The notes under the pieces are model-generated. The model saw only the letters and a program-made list of their open reading frames with translations, did not search any database and was not told the origin of the DNA. This document shows positions 34,744 through 43,966 of a stretch of DNA of 64,000 nucleotides, one piece after another (the stretch's first letter is position 1; each line of letters starts with the position of its first letter). Source of the DNA: DATKZM01 sp035527975 (GTDB taxonomy: Bacteria; Pseudomonadota; Alphaproteobacteria; JAPULJ01); contig DATKZM010000021.1 of NCBI GenBank assembly GCA_035527975.1, forward strand, positions 72,136-136,135. Reading direction: 5' to 3'. Both the position numbers and the translations under genes were made by a program.

Positions 34744-35747
34744 ACCAACCGCCGAACGCCGGCAGCCAACAGCCGCACCTTGACGGTCCACCTAAGTCCG
34801 CAAAAAGGAAACAAAAAAAGGCAAAGGCCGCGGCAGATTATCCGCCGGATTTCGATCCCGCGCGCCACGACCCGCGCGATCCCGACACTTGGCTCGCGCT
34901 TTATCTGGACCAGTCGATCCCGCTCGACGAAGACGCCAAGCTCGCCTTGCTGCGCTCGATGCGCCGGACCTCGCGCAAGGCGCTGCTGCCGTTCATGCGG
35001 CCCTGGGCGCGGCTTTGGATCGTCCTGATCACGGTGCTACGGCTCATTCTGCCGAGCGTGGTCAGCTCACCGAAAGCGCTGCACCGCTTCATTCATTGGG
35101 GGCTCAAGACGTTCGTTTCGCCAGAGGCGAACATGCTGATCCTCCGCCATTTCCACATCGGCACCGAGCTTCTGCAATTCATCAAGGACAACGTGCCGGG
35201 CGCCGAGGTCGAGACCGTACCGCTCCGGCCCGGCACGTTGGCGGACCTGATCGACAACGTCTTCCTGCAGCACGATCTCAATATCTATAACTTCGTGATC
35301 GGCCTCGGCACGCATTTGCGCGAGACGGGCCGGGAGATCACACCGCGGAGCCACGTCAACTTCGATGCCATCACCGATGGTGCCTTTCCGCTCGCAGAGA
35401 TGCCCGACGGCACGCTCAACCATATCGACCTCCAGACCGCGATCGAGATTTACACCCCGGTCTATCAGCTCTTTTTGTCGAACAACGATTTCTGGCGCGC
35501 CTCGAACTCACTTCAGCTCGATGAGGTGATCGGTGTCTATATTGCAAGGATCCTGGGCACGCCCTATCACCTCAACTTTCTCAACAACGCCCATCCGATT
35601 GTGCCGCAGTCGACCTTGCGCGCGGGCTGGCGTTTGATGTTGCACGGGCTTGCGGCCGAGCAGCTTCATTATCACTTGCGCGAATGGAAGCGCCGGCAGG
35701 CCGCTGAGGCGGCCGCAGACGGGAAAGCAAAGCCTCAGGCGGTCTGA
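34740..35747 (+). CDS. uncharacterised partner of the ketosynthase/di-iron fusion
   Basis: 335 aa from ATG 34740, which overlaps the stop of the fusion gene (ATGA). A Lys-rich N-terminus is followed by DPRDPDTWLALYLDQSIPLDEDAKLALLRSM, a hydrophobic segment at about 86-110 (LWIVLITVLRLILPSVV) that may sit at the membrane, and several His/Glu/Asp-rich stretches: RHFHIGTELLQF, VFLQHDLNIYNFVIGLG, and LHGLAAEQLHYHL. These could ligate metal in a second ferritin-like fold, which is inference. I do not recognise a characterised family; it may be one of the numbered DUFs. The last 13 bases overlap the convergent deaminase gene. Confidence 0.75.
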   Translation: MNQPPNAGSQQPHLDGPPKSAKRKQKKAKAAADYPPDFDPARHDPRDPDTWLALYLDQSIPLDEDAKLALLRSMRRTSRKALLPFMRPWARLWIVLITVLRLILPSVVSSPKALHRFIHWGLKTFVSPEANMLILRHFHIGTELLQFIKDNVPGAEVETVPLRPGTLADLIDNVFLQHDLNIYNFVIGLGTHLRETGREITPRSHVNFDAITDGAFPLAEMPDGTLNHIDLQTAIEIYTPVYQLFLSNNDFWRASNSLQLDEVIGVYIARILGTPYHLNFLNNAHPIVPQSTLRAGWRLMLHGLAAEQLHYHLREWKRRQAAEAAADGKAKPQAV

Positions 35748-37120
35748 AGGTCTCGCGCGGCGTGCTGGTGCTCGGCCATCAATGCGCCGAGATCGACGCC
35801 CGCGATGGCGCCGTCTTCGACGATCCAGCGGCCCCCGACCATCACCCGGTCCGCCCGGTGCGCACCGCACAGAACCAGAGCTGCGAGCGGGTCATCGAAG
35901 CCTGAGAAACGCGGCTCGTCCAGACCGAAGAACGCCAGATCGGCCTGCAGGCCCGGCGCAATCGTCCCGATATCCGCGCGGCCGAGGCAGCGTGCGGAGC
36001 CGGCAGTTGCCCAGCGAAGCGCGTCGTTATGGCTGACCGCCTCCGCGCCATGTTTCAACCGTTGAAGCTGAAAGGCGAGGCGGACTTCCTGGATCATGTT
36101 GGAGGCGTCCGCAGAGGCCGATCCGTCGACGCCCAACCCAACCGGCGCACCCGCTGCTTCCAGCGCGGGCACGGGCGCTGTCCCGGATGCGAGGATCATG
36201 TTCGAGCTTGGGCAGTGCGCGATCCCGGTTCCGGCCGCGCCCAGCCGCGCGATCTCATTCTCATTGAAATGGATGCCGTGGGCGAGCCAGGTTCGATCTG
36301 TGAGCCAACCGACGTCCTCCAGGTAGTCCAGCGGCCGGCAGCCGAATGCCTCGAGGCAGAATGTGGTTTCGTCCTCGGTCTCGGCCAGATGCGTGTGCAG
36401 GCGGAGATCGAGGCGCTCGGCGAGCGCGGCAGTTTCGCGCATCAACGATTTGGTGACTGAAAAGGGAGAGCAGGGGGCAAGCGCAATCTGTATGGCCGCG
36501 CCGGGCCCGGTCTCGTGCCATTGGCCGGCCAGCCGCTCGCTCTCTGCGAGGATACGGTCCTCCTCTTCGACGATCGTGCGCGGCGGCAGGCCGCCATCCT
36601 CTTCCGACAAGCTCATCGAGCCGCGGGTCAGCACCGCGCGGATGCCAAGGTCCCGCGCCGTTTCGGCCTCGATGTCGACGGCGTCCTTGAGCCCGTCCGG
36701 GAATACGTAGTGGTGGTCGACGGTTGTCGTGCAGCCCGAGAGCAGGAGCTCGCATATCGCCAGGCGCGCGGCGAGTCGTAGCTGCTCGGGCTGCAACCGC
36801 GCCCAGACCGGGTAGAGCGCTGTCAGCCAGGGAAACAGGGGTTGGTCGAGTGCCGGCCCGAATGCCCGGGTGAGCGTCTGATAGAAATGATGATGCGCGT
36901 TGATGAGGCCCGGTAGGATGACATGCGCCGCGGCACCAAAGACCCGGTCGTATGACGCCGTGGGCTCGCGCCCAGGGCCGACCAGCTCGACGATCTCGGT
37001 GCCCGCGATCACGATCCCGCGCTCGGCGCCCTCGGCCAGGATGGCCAGCGGGTCGCGGAACCAAATGGCTGTCGACGCGCTATGGGATTGGGAGTTGTTG
37101 GCGGTTTCTGGATGGGCCAT
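35735..37120 (-). CDS. 8-oxoguanine deaminase-like amidohydrolase
   Basis: 461 aa from ATG 37120, in the guanine deaminase/AtzB-TrzA group of metallo-amidohydrolases. Metal-binding HxH is in LPGLINAHHHFYQTLTRAF; further ligands in LHTHLAETEDE, LAHGIHFNENEI and GLGVDGSASADASNM. SEEDGGLPPRTIVEEED and the length fit annotated 8-oxoguanine deaminases, but other purine or triazine-like substrates are possible. Divergent from thyX across a gap of about 115 bases. Confidence 0.82.
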   Translation of the reverse strand: MAHPETANNSQSHSASTAIWFRDPLAILAEGAERGIVIAGTEIVELVGPGREPTASYDRVFGAAAHVILPGLINAHHHFYQTLTRAFGPALDQPLFPWLTALYPVWARLQPEQLRLAARLAICELLLSGCTTTVDHHYVFPDGLKDAVDIEAETARDLGIRAVLTRGSMSLSEEDGGLPPRTIVEEEDRILAESERLAGQWHETGPGAAIQIALAPCSPFSVTKSLMRETAALAERLDLRLHTHLAETEDETTFCLEAFGCRPLDYLEDVGWLTDRTWLAHGIHFNENEIARLGAAGTGIAHCPSSNMILASGTAPVPALEAAGAPVGLGVDGSASADASNMIQEVRLAFQLQRLKHGAEAVSHNDALRWATAGSARCLGRADIGTIAPGLQADLAFFGLDEPRFSGFDDPLAALVLCGAHRADRVMVGGRWIVEDGAIAGVDLGALMAEHQHAARDLQTA

Positions 37121-37234
37121 TTGATTGGATTGTAGGCGCAATCTTCGTGCATTCGCTTGCGACGATTTATCCGCCATTCGGATGCGTTCGTCACTGGCGC
37201 ATGTCGGATCGACGCGCTAGTTTCCCTCCCGGTC

Positions 37235-38203
37235 ATGAAGCCTACCGTACCGCCCAAGACCCAGAGCGTCACCGACGAACAGCAGGCCGAGATCGAGGCC
37301 TCGCGCGCGGAGCGCTATGCGACGCGACGCGCCACTGTGCCGGCGCTGGAGGAGATCCTCTACCAAGCGCTGCCGGTACTCGATCATGGCCTTGTGCGCG
37401 TCATCGATTACATGGGCGACGATGCGGCGGTGGTTCAGGCCGCGCGGGTCTCATATGGCCGGGGCACCAAGCGCGTTTCGGAGGATAACGGGCTCATCAA
37501 CTATCTGATGCGCCACCGGCACACCACGCCCTTCGAGATGTGCGAAATCAAATATCATGTAAAGCTGCCGATCTTCGTTGCGCGCCAGTGGATCCGGCAT
37601 CGCACCGCCAACGTCAACGAATACTCTGCGCGCTACTCGATCCTCGACAACGAGTTCTACGTGCCATCGCCCGACCAGCTCGGCGTGCAATCGGCCGCCA
37701 ACCGCCAGGGCCGGGGCGACGTACTGGAAGGCGAGGAGGCGGCACGGGTGCTTGAGCTGCTGCGTTCCGATGCCGAGCAGACTTACGCGCATTACCAGGA
37801 GATGCTGAACGAGGACGAGGCCGGCAATGTTCTCGACGCGAGCCGCCAAGGGCTCGCCCGCGAGCTTGGACGCATGAACCTTACCCTCGGATTCTATACC
37901 CAGTGGTACTGGAAGACCGATCTTCATAATTTGCTTCATTTCCTCAGCCTGCGCGCCGACGCCCACGCCCAGTGGGAGATCCGCGTTTACGCAGAAGTCA
38001 TGCTGGAGACGGTCAAGCGCTGGGTCCCGGCGGTCTATGCGGCCTTCATGGATTACCGCATGGGGGCGGCCAGCCTTTCGGCCAAAGGGCTCGCCGTGGT
38101 CAAGCGGATGCTGGCCGGCGAGGCGGTGACCCAGGAGGCGTCCGGCCTGTCCAAACGCGAATGGCGCGAGTTGATGGCCACATTGGACCGGCCTGAAGCC
38201 TAA
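37235..38203 (+). CDS. thyX: FAD-dependent thymidylate synthase
   Basis: Makes dTMP from dUMP using methylene-THF and FADH2. 322 aa from ATG 37235. The ThyX signature RHRT-x3-NE-x-S-x-RY is present in RHRTANVNEYSARYS, preceded by TTPFEMCEIKYHVKLPIFVARQW and followed by LGFYTQWYWKTDLHNLLHFL. An N-terminal extension of about 40 residues is usual in alphaproteobacteria. No thyA is visible in the window. Confidence 0.95.
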   Translation: MKPTVPPKTQSVTDEQQAEIEASRAERYATRRATVPALEEILYQALPVLDHGLVRVIDYMGDDAAVVQAARVSYGRGTKRVSEDNGLINYLMRHRHTTPFEMCEIKYHVKLPIFVARQWIRHRTANVNEYSARYSILDNEFYVPSPDQLGVQSAANRQGRGDVLEGEEAARVLELLRSDAEQTYAHYQEMLNEDEAGNVLDASRQGLARELGRMNLTLGFYTQWYWKTDLHNLLHFLSLRADAHAQWEIRVYAEVMLETVKRWVPAVYAAFMDYRMGAASLSAKGLAVVKRMLAGEAVTQEASGLSKREWRELMATLDRPEA

Positions 38204-38345
38204 AACAGAAAATCTAGCGTTTGTGCGGATTTACGCCGTTGTTTTGGCGGTGTGCCCCAATGATGCCGTAATTTTGGGCTTCCCTGTATGTCCTCGCTTA
38301 ACGCCTGTTTAACGCCCTCGCATTGAGCATCAAGGATCCGCGCCC

Positions 38346-38912
38346 ATGACCCTTCGCCGGCTCTTTGTGCCATTGGTGATAATGGCGGTGCTGGTGGGGA
38401 TTGGGATCGTCGGCGTGGGCCGCACGACCTTCGGCCAGGGCGGCCAGGGCGGCCAGACCGCCGCCGCCACACTCAAAGTGGACAAGATCGTGGTGTTGAA
38501 GGCGGCCCGGCGGATGAAGCTCCTCTACCGAGGCCGCGTGGTTCGCACGTATAGTATCGCCCTCGGCTTCGCAGCCAGGGGACACAAGACGACCGAAGGT
38601 GACGGCAAAACACCGGAAGGGCTCTATCGCATTGACGCGCGCAACCCCAATAGCAGCTTCCATCTTTCGCTGCGGATCAGCTACCCGAACGCCAGGGATC
38701 GCGCACAGGCGCGCCGTCGCGGCGTCTCGCCGGGTGGCCAGATCTTCATTCACGGCCAGCCCAGCCGGCTTAGCGCGGCCGTCGGCGCGGCGGGGAATGT
38801 CATTGCGTTGCCCGGCGACTGGACGCTGGGCTGTATCGCCGTGTCGAACCGCCAAGTCCGCGAGATATGGCACGCGGTCAGGATCGGCACGCCCGTCGAG
38901 CTGCGTGCATAG
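38346..38912 (+). CDS. L,D-transpeptidase family protein (YkuD domain)
   Basis: 188 aa. An N-terminal signal anchor (LFVPLVIMAVLVGIGIVGVG) is followed by a Gly/Gln-rich linker and a YkuD domain. The active-site His is in IFIHGQPSRL and the Cys in DWTLGCIAVSNRQVREIW. Probably acts on periplasmic peptidoglycan crosslinks or lipoprotein attachment. Followed 81 bases later by another cell-wall gene on the same strand. Confidence 0.88.
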   Translation: MTLRRLFVPLVIMAVLVGIGIVGVGRTTFGQGGQGGQTAAATLKVDKIVVLKAARRMKLLYRGRVVRTYSIALGFAARGHKTTEGDGKTPEGLYRIDARNPNSSFHLSLRISYPNARDRAQARRRGVSPGGQIFIHGQPSRLSAAVGAAGNVIALPGDWTLGCIAVSNRQVREIWHAVRIGTPVELRA

Positions 38913-38993
38913 TATGTTAGGCGGCACATTGTCGCTGGAGGCCCGGCTGGCGCATCGAGGCCCCGACGCCGCGAACAACGGAGACATGCTTCG

Positions 38994-40010
38994 ATGAGCT
39001 CCGATCCGTCGAAACCGACCGGTCCCGATGCGCCGCAGGACGGCAGGTCCGATCCGGGCAAGGACGAACGCGCAAAGCCCGCGTCGACCAACTTGCCGGC
39101 GGTCGTGCCGGGTGCGCGGCGGGTCGATCATCCCCGCGAGACGACCACCGTGGCGCTGCGTCCCGCAGAGCGCCGGCGGGCGCGCAAGGCCAGCCGGGAT
39201 CGCTCGCCTGGACTTGTTCGGCGAATTCTCCGACGCCATGCCGTGAAAGGTACGGAACTTGTGCTTTCGGCGCTTGTTGCCGCGCCGCTCGCGGCGATCG
39301 TCGTTCTTTCGCTCATGCCGGAACTCCGCCACGATTTGCTGTCGAATTCCAAACTCAAGGGCGTGGTGGCGTTCTTCATGTATGACGATCCGTTCCCGCC
39401 GCCGACCCCGAGCAAACTGTGGCTGGCGCGGCTCAAGCAAACCAACGTGGTGTTTAAGCACTTGCCGGACCGCAAGAACGCGCGAGGCCGCTGCGGCTAT
39501 GAGCGTGCGGTACAGGTGACGAAGATCGGCGCGGCGGCGATCCAGGGCCGCGCGATCGTAACCTGGCCGTTGGCGGTGAAGCTCGAGGAATGGATGCGCA
39601 CCGAGGTGCAACCGAACGCGAAAAAGCTGTTCGGCCAACCGGTGACGGCGATCAAGGTCAGCTCAAGCTATGACTGCCGTCTCGTGGCGTCCAAGCGGGT
39701 GTTGAGCCAACACTCGTTTGCCAATGCCGTCGACATATCGCGTTTGTTTCTCGCTGATGGCCGCGAAATCCAAATCCAATCCTTCTGGAAGAAGAACGGC
39801 GCGTTCGCGGAATTCCTGCAACGGATCGGGGCGGCGTCCTGCGGCATCTTTTCGGTCGCGCTGACGCCCGACTTCGATTACCAGCACCGGCATCATTTCC
39901 ACTTCGATGTCGGTCGTCGCAGCTATTGCGGTTATGGCAATAAGCGCCGCCGGCTGGTGATATCCGCGGCGCCGAAACCGGGCGGACCTCAAAAACAGGC
40001 CAGCCGCTGA
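38994..40010 (+). CDS. extensin-like C-terminal domain protein (probable D-Ala-D-Ala carboxypeptidase-like)
   Basis: 338 aa. A basic cytoplasmic N-terminus (about 85 aa) and one membrane helix (ELVLSALVAAPLAAIVVLSL) precede a periplasmic extensin-like domain: CGYERAVQVTKIG, VSSSYDCRLV, SQHSFANAVDISRLFLADGREI and HRHHFHFDVGRRSYC. The paired His and Asp suggest zinc peptidase-like chemistry on the cell wall. Paired with the L,D-transpeptidase gene. Confidence 0.85.
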   Translation: MSSDPSKPTGPDAPQDGRSDPGKDERAKPASTNLPAVVPGARRVDHPRETTTVALRPAERRRARKASRDRSPGLVRRILRRHAVKGTELVLSALVAAPLAAIVVLSLMPELRHDLLSNSKLKGVVAFFMYDDPFPPPTPSKLWLARLKQTNVVFKHLPDRKNARGRCGYERAVQVTKIGAAAIQGRAIVTWPLAVKLEEWMRTEVQPNAKKLFGQPVTAIKVSSSYDCRLVASKRVLSQHSFANAVDISRLFLADGREIQIQSFWKKNGAFAEFLQRIGAASCGIFSVALTPDFDYQHRHHFHFDVGRRSYCGYGNKRRRLVISAAPKPGGPQKQASR

Positions 40011-40042
40011 CGGCGCGCGCCGAAGCGCGTTTTTCTCCGCGC

Positions 40043-40087
40043 CTGAACGACGATCTCCTGAACGGCGATCTACTGAACGACGATCTT
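40043..40087. repeat. 15-bp tandem repeat at the mrp 3' end
   Basis: Three tandem copies of CTGAACGACGATCT plus one variable base (copy 2 has one substitution). The last copy overlaps the final codons of mrp, encoding IVVQ and the stop, so the other copies are duplicates of the gene end. Confidence 0.75.
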
Positions 40088-41212
40088 GGGCGCGGCGCGC
40101 ACGCCTTCGCGGGCCTCGAGCTTGACCCAGATCTTTTCGGCGATTGATCTGTACGCTTTGGCGTGCGGGCTGCCGGGATTGGAAGTCACGATCGGCCGGC
40201 CGCCGTCGGAGGTCTCGCGGATCTCAATGTCGAGCGGGATCTCCCCGAGGAAATCGATGCCGAGCCGTTCGGCTTCCTTGCGTGCGCCGCCATGGCTGAA
40301 GATATGCGCCTCGTGCCCGCAATTGGGACAGATATACAAGCTCATATTCTCCACGATGCCCAGCACCGGCACGTCGACCTTGCGGAACATGTTGAGGCCT
40401 TTGCGGGCGTCAAGAAGCGCGATGTCCTGGGGTGTGGAAACGATTATCGCGCCCGCCAGGGGCACACGCTGGGCCATTGTCAGCTGGGCGTCGCCCGTGC
40501 CCGGGGGCATGTCGACCACCATGACGTCGAGTTCGCCCCAGTCAACATCGCGCAGCATTTGCTCCAGCGCGCCCATCACCATGGGACCCCGCCAGATCAT
40601 CGGCGTTTCCTCGTCGACGAGGAAACCCATAGACATTGCCTTGATGCCGTGACCGATCATCGGCGAGAGAACTTCGTTATGCACCGTCGGCTGTCCCTCG
40701 ATGCCGAGCATCCGGGGCACGGACGGTCCATAAACATCGGCGTCGAGCAACCCGACACTGTGGCCTGCCGCGTGCAGAGCCAAGGCCAGGTTAACGGCGG
40801 TGGTCGACTTTCCAACCCCGCCCTTGCCCGAGGCTACGGCAACGATCGACTTGACGCCGGGCGCCAGTGTCTTGCGCGGCTGCGGGGTCGCCTGGGCGGC
40901 GGGTCCAGGCGGCGGCCCTGGCCGGGGGGCTGGACCGGGACTTGCCGGCTGAGATCCAGGGGCACGCTCCGCCGTCAGGACCGCGGTCACAGAGACAACG
41001 CCCTTGATCGCCAGAACAGCGCCCTCGGCCGCTTTGCGGACCGGCTCGAAGCCCGGACCGCGCGCCGGCTCAACCTCGATCGAGAAACCGACATTGCCGT
41101 CACGAATCACAAGGCCCTGAACCATGCCTAGCGCTACGATGTCTTTGCCACGGTCCGGGTCATGTACTTGTCCCAGTGCCGCCATGACCGTATTTTCTGA
41201 AACGCCCGCCAT
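40070..41212 (-). CDS. mrp: Mrp/NBP35 family iron-sulfur cluster carrier ATPase
   Basis: 380 aa from ATG 41212 (GGAG 9 bases upstream). An N-terminal MIP18/DUF59 domain (ALGQVHDPDRGKDIVALGMV) is joined by a Pro/Gly-rich linker to the P-loop domain: deviant Walker A GKGGVGKSTTAVNLA, DADVYGPSVPRMLG, DMPPGTGDAQLTM. The CxxC of the Fe-S site is ICPNCGHEAHIF. Loads or carries Fe-S clusters in the cytoplasm. Divergent from hflK. Confidence 0.93.
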   Translation of the reverse strand: MAGVSENTVMAALGQVHDPDRGKDIVALGMVQGLVIRDGNVGFSIEVEPARGPGFEPVRKAAEGAVLAIKGVVSVTAVLTAERAPGSQPASPGPAPRPGPPPGPAAQATPQPRKTLAPGVKSIVAVASGKGGVGKSTTAVNLALALHAAGHSVGLLDADVYGPSVPRMLGIEGQPTVHNEVLSPMIGHGIKAMSMGFLVDEETPMIWRGPMVMGALEQMLRDVDWGELDVMVVDMPPGTGDAQLTMAQRVPLAGAIIVSTPQDIALLDARKGLNMFRKVDVPVLGIVENMSLYICPNCGHEAHIFSHGGARKEAERLGIDFLGEIPLDIEIRETSDGGRPIVTSNPGSPHAKAYRSIAEKIWVKLEAREGVRAAPKIVVQ

Positions 41213-41425
41213 CCTTGACAACTCCGTCCCTCTGCCAATATCCGAGTCACGCTAACCGGCACCCATCGCCGTCTGCGCAAAACGGCCGAGGCGACCACCT
41301 GTCGTACGACCGTTCCACGCAGACAGACATATAAGGCGGGCGGTGCTATAGGAAAGGGCGACGCGCTTGCTCGAAACTCGCCGCAGCTCCATCCGATCAG
41401 TTCTACGAGAGGGAAGGTGATCCGA

Positions 41426-42604
41426 ATGCCGGTGACCAATCAAGGAAACGGAGGCGGCGGTCGAGGTGGCCCATGGGGCGGCAATGGCGGCAGCGGAGGC
41501 GGCGGCCAGGGACCGTGGGGCGGCCGCGGTTCGGGCGGCGGCGGCCAGCCACCGAACTTCGAGGACATGCTGAAGCGCGGTCAAGATCGCTTCCGCAGCG
41601 TGTTGCCCGGCGGTATGGGCAGCAAACGCGCGGTCATCCTGATTGGCCTTGCGGTCGTCATTATATGGTTGGTCAGCGGATTTTACCGCGTGCAGCCCGA
41701 CGAGCAGGGTGTGGAGTTGGTCTTCGGCAAGTGGGTTGCGACGACTAATCCGGGCCTCAACTACAATTGGCCTGCGCCGATCGGTCAGATCATCCGGCCC
41801 AAGGTGACCAAGATCGAACGGCTGCCGGTTGGATTTCGCAGCGACACCCGCTCAGACATCAAGGCCGAAAGCCAGATGCTGACCGGCGATGAAAACATCA
41901 TCGAAGTTCAGTTCGTGGTGCATTGGAAGATCGATACCCGCCCCGGCAAAAAGGGCGTGCGAAACTATCTTTTCAACATCCGCAACCCCGACGAGACGAT
42001 CAAGAACGCGGCCGAAGCCGCAATGCGCGAGATCATCGGTAAGTCGGAGTTCCAGTTTGCGCGTACGCAAGGCCGCGTGCAGCTTGCCGTCGAGACAAAG
42101 AAACTGTTGCAGGAAATTCTCGACGACTACGGTACCGGCATCGAAGTGCGGGCGGTCCAGATCCAGAAGGTCGATCCGCCCGGCAGCGTGCTCAACGCCT
42201 TTCGCGACGTGCAGGCCGCACGTGCCGATAAGGAGCGCATGGTCAACGAGGCGAACGCGTATCTGAACGAAAATGTCCAGAAATCCGAAGGCGAGGCCGA
42301 ACGGATTGTGAAGGCCGGTGAGGCCTATCGCGCCGAGCAAATCGCCGTGGCGGTTGGCGAGGCAAGCCGTTTTCTCGCAGTCTTCAAACAGTACCTTCTG
42401 AACAAGGACGTCACCAAGCGCCGCATCTACATGGAGGCGCTAAGCGAAGTCCTGGGCAGCATCGACAAGGTTTTCATCGACAACACGGGCCGTAGCGGTG
42501 CGGGTGTGGTGCCCTACCTGCCTCTCGACAGCCTCCAGCGGCGGAACTCCGGTACCGGAGCAGGCAGCGCCGCACCAAAACGGCAGTCGACAGGAGAGAG
42601 ATGA
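41426..42604 (+). CDS. hflK: FtsH protease modulator HflK
   Basis: 392 aa from ATG 41426, with GAGGGAAGG 8 bases upstream (GTG 41417 also possible). Gly-rich cytoplasmic N-terminus, one membrane helix (VILIGLAVVIIWLVSGFY), then the SPFH/prohibitin domain (GVELVFGKWVATTNPGLNYNWPAP) and a coiled-coil. With HflC it forms a periplasm-exposed cage around FtsH. Overlaps hflC by 4 bases. Confidence 0.94.
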   Translation: MPVTNQGNGGGGRGGPWGGNGGSGGGGQGPWGGRGSGGGGQPPNFEDMLKRGQDRFRSVLPGGMGSKRAVILIGLAVVIIWLVSGFYRVQPDEQGVELVFGKWVATTNPGLNYNWPAPIGQIIRPKVTKIERLPVGFRSDTRSDIKAESQMLTGDENIIEVQFVVHWKIDTRPGKKGVRNYLFNIRNPDETIKNAAEAAMREIIGKSEFQFARTQGRVQLAVETKKLLQEILDDYGTGIEVRAVQIQKVDPPGSVLNAFRDVQAARADKERMVNEANAYLNENVQKSEGEAERIVKAGEAYRAEQIAVAVGEASRFLAVFKQYLLNKDVTKRRIYMEALSEVLGSIDKVFIDNTGRSGAGVVPYLPLDSLQRRNSGTGAGSAAPKRQSTGER

Positions 42605-43500
42605 TGAAGTTTACGCGTTGGATCATCGCCGGGGCCATCGTCGTCCTTGGTATCGTCCTCTTCTCCTCAGTCTTCACGGTCAACGAACGCGAGCAGGCTC
42701 TGGTGCTCCAATTCGGCCAGGTCAAGCGGCTGGTCAGTACGCCGGGCCTCAACTTCAAGCTGCCATGGCAGAGCATCGCCCGGTTCGACAAGCGTGTCCT
42801 CGATTACGACGCGCTTGCCGTCGAAGTGCCGACACGCGACCAGAAGCAGATCGTGGTCGATTCGTTCACGCGCTATCGGATCATTGATCCGCTGAAATTT
42901 TTCCAGACCGCACGCAATGAACTAGGCATGCGCGAACGGCTCGAGTCGATCGTCGGTGCGGAGCTGCGCGCGGAGTTCGGTAAAGTCGAAATGGCGACCA
43001 TCCTCACGCCTCAACGTGCCGTGCTGATGACGCGGGTTGCGAAGAAAGTCGCCGAGCAGGGCGACAGTTTCGGCATCACGGTGCTCGACGTGCGGATCAA
43101 GCGTGTCGATCTGCCGCAGGAGAACTCCGAGGCGATCTTTCGACGCATGAAGACCCGGCGCGAGCAGGAAGCGCGGCGCATCCGCGCAGAGGGGCAGAAG
43201 GAGGCCCAAACGATACGCGCCGACGCCGACAAACAAGTTCGTGTCATCAAGGCCGAGGCCAACAAGCGCTCGCAGATCCTGCGCGGCGAGGGCGACGCCG
43301 AGGCCCAGCGCCTCTACAACGAAGCCTTCGGCAAGGACAAGGAATTCTATGACTTCTGGGTGCGGATGCGCACCGCGCGGCAAAGCCTGACCGGCGACAA
43401 AACGCGCTACGTTGGGCCGCCGCAGGTTGACCTCTACCGAATGTTCCCGGACGTGACGAGCGCTGGACGCGCACGCAGACCGCAGCCGAAGCGGGAGTAG
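42601..43500 (+). CDS. hflC: FtsH protease modulator HflC
   Basis: 299 aa. N-terminal membrane helix (WIIAGAIVVLGIVLFSSVF), then VNEREQALVLQFGQVKRLVSTPGLNFKLPW of the SPFH domain and the coiled-coil RAEGQKEAQTIRADADKQVRVIKAEANKRSQILRGEGDAEAQRLY. Overlaps hflK by 4 bases and is followed by DUF2065 and the Do protease, a common order. Confidence 0.94.
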   Translation: MMKFTRWIIAGAIVVLGIVLFSSVFTVNEREQALVLQFGQVKRLVSTPGLNFKLPWQSIARFDKRVLDYDALAVEVPTRDQKQIVVDSFTRYRIIDPLKFFQTARNELGMRERLESIVGAELRAEFGKVEMATILTPQRAVLMTRVAKKVAEQGDSFGITVLDVRIKRVDLPQENSEAIFRRMKTRREQEARRIRAEGQKEAQTIRADADKQVRVIKAEANKRSQILRGEGDAEAQRLYNEAFGKDKEFYDFWVRMRTARQSLTGDKTRYVGPPQVDLYRMFPDVTSAGRARRPQPKRE

Positions 43501-43528
43501 CGCCCGCGGACGGACGAATTTATCTCTG

Positions 43529-43714
43529 ATGGACTTGTTGGTTGCGGCCTTTGCACTGTTTTTGCTGATCGAGGGCACTCTCTACGCTCTCTTTCCGGCG
43601 GCCATGAAACGAATGATCGCCGAAGTCTTGCGTATGCCCGATAAGCTTATTCGCAATGTCGGGATGATCGCCGCGGCCGTGGGGTTCGGCGCCCTTTGGC
43701 TTATTTATCGTTAG
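43529..43714 (+). CDS. DUF2065 small membrane protein
   Basis: 61 aa with two hydrophobic helices (LLVAAFALFLLIEGTLYALF and RNVGMIAAAVGFGALWLIY) and the loop MKRMIAEVLRMPDKLI between, matching DUF2065 (YjeT-like). Commonly found behind hflC; role unknown. Confidence 0.86.
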   Translation: MDLLVAAFALFLLIEGTLYALFPAAMKRMIAEVLRMPDKLIRNVGMIAAAVGFGALWLIYR

Positions 43715-43966
43715 CCATGCTCACGAGCAATTTACGGTTCCGCCATCAATTGACCATATTGTCTGGCCAATTTCGGCCCTATGCTGAACAAGCGCTGAAC
43801 TATGGATCTGGCTCAGCCAAAGCTTGAAGAGCGGTTGGGTAGGACCCAATTCGCTACTATCCACGGACGGGCGGCATGCCCGGCTCACTATCGGCTCATA
43901 GGCGTCCGCGAACGGCCGCGTTCCCAGCCACGGCGGACCGGCGCCCCCTCGAAACGGAGTGCTCTT

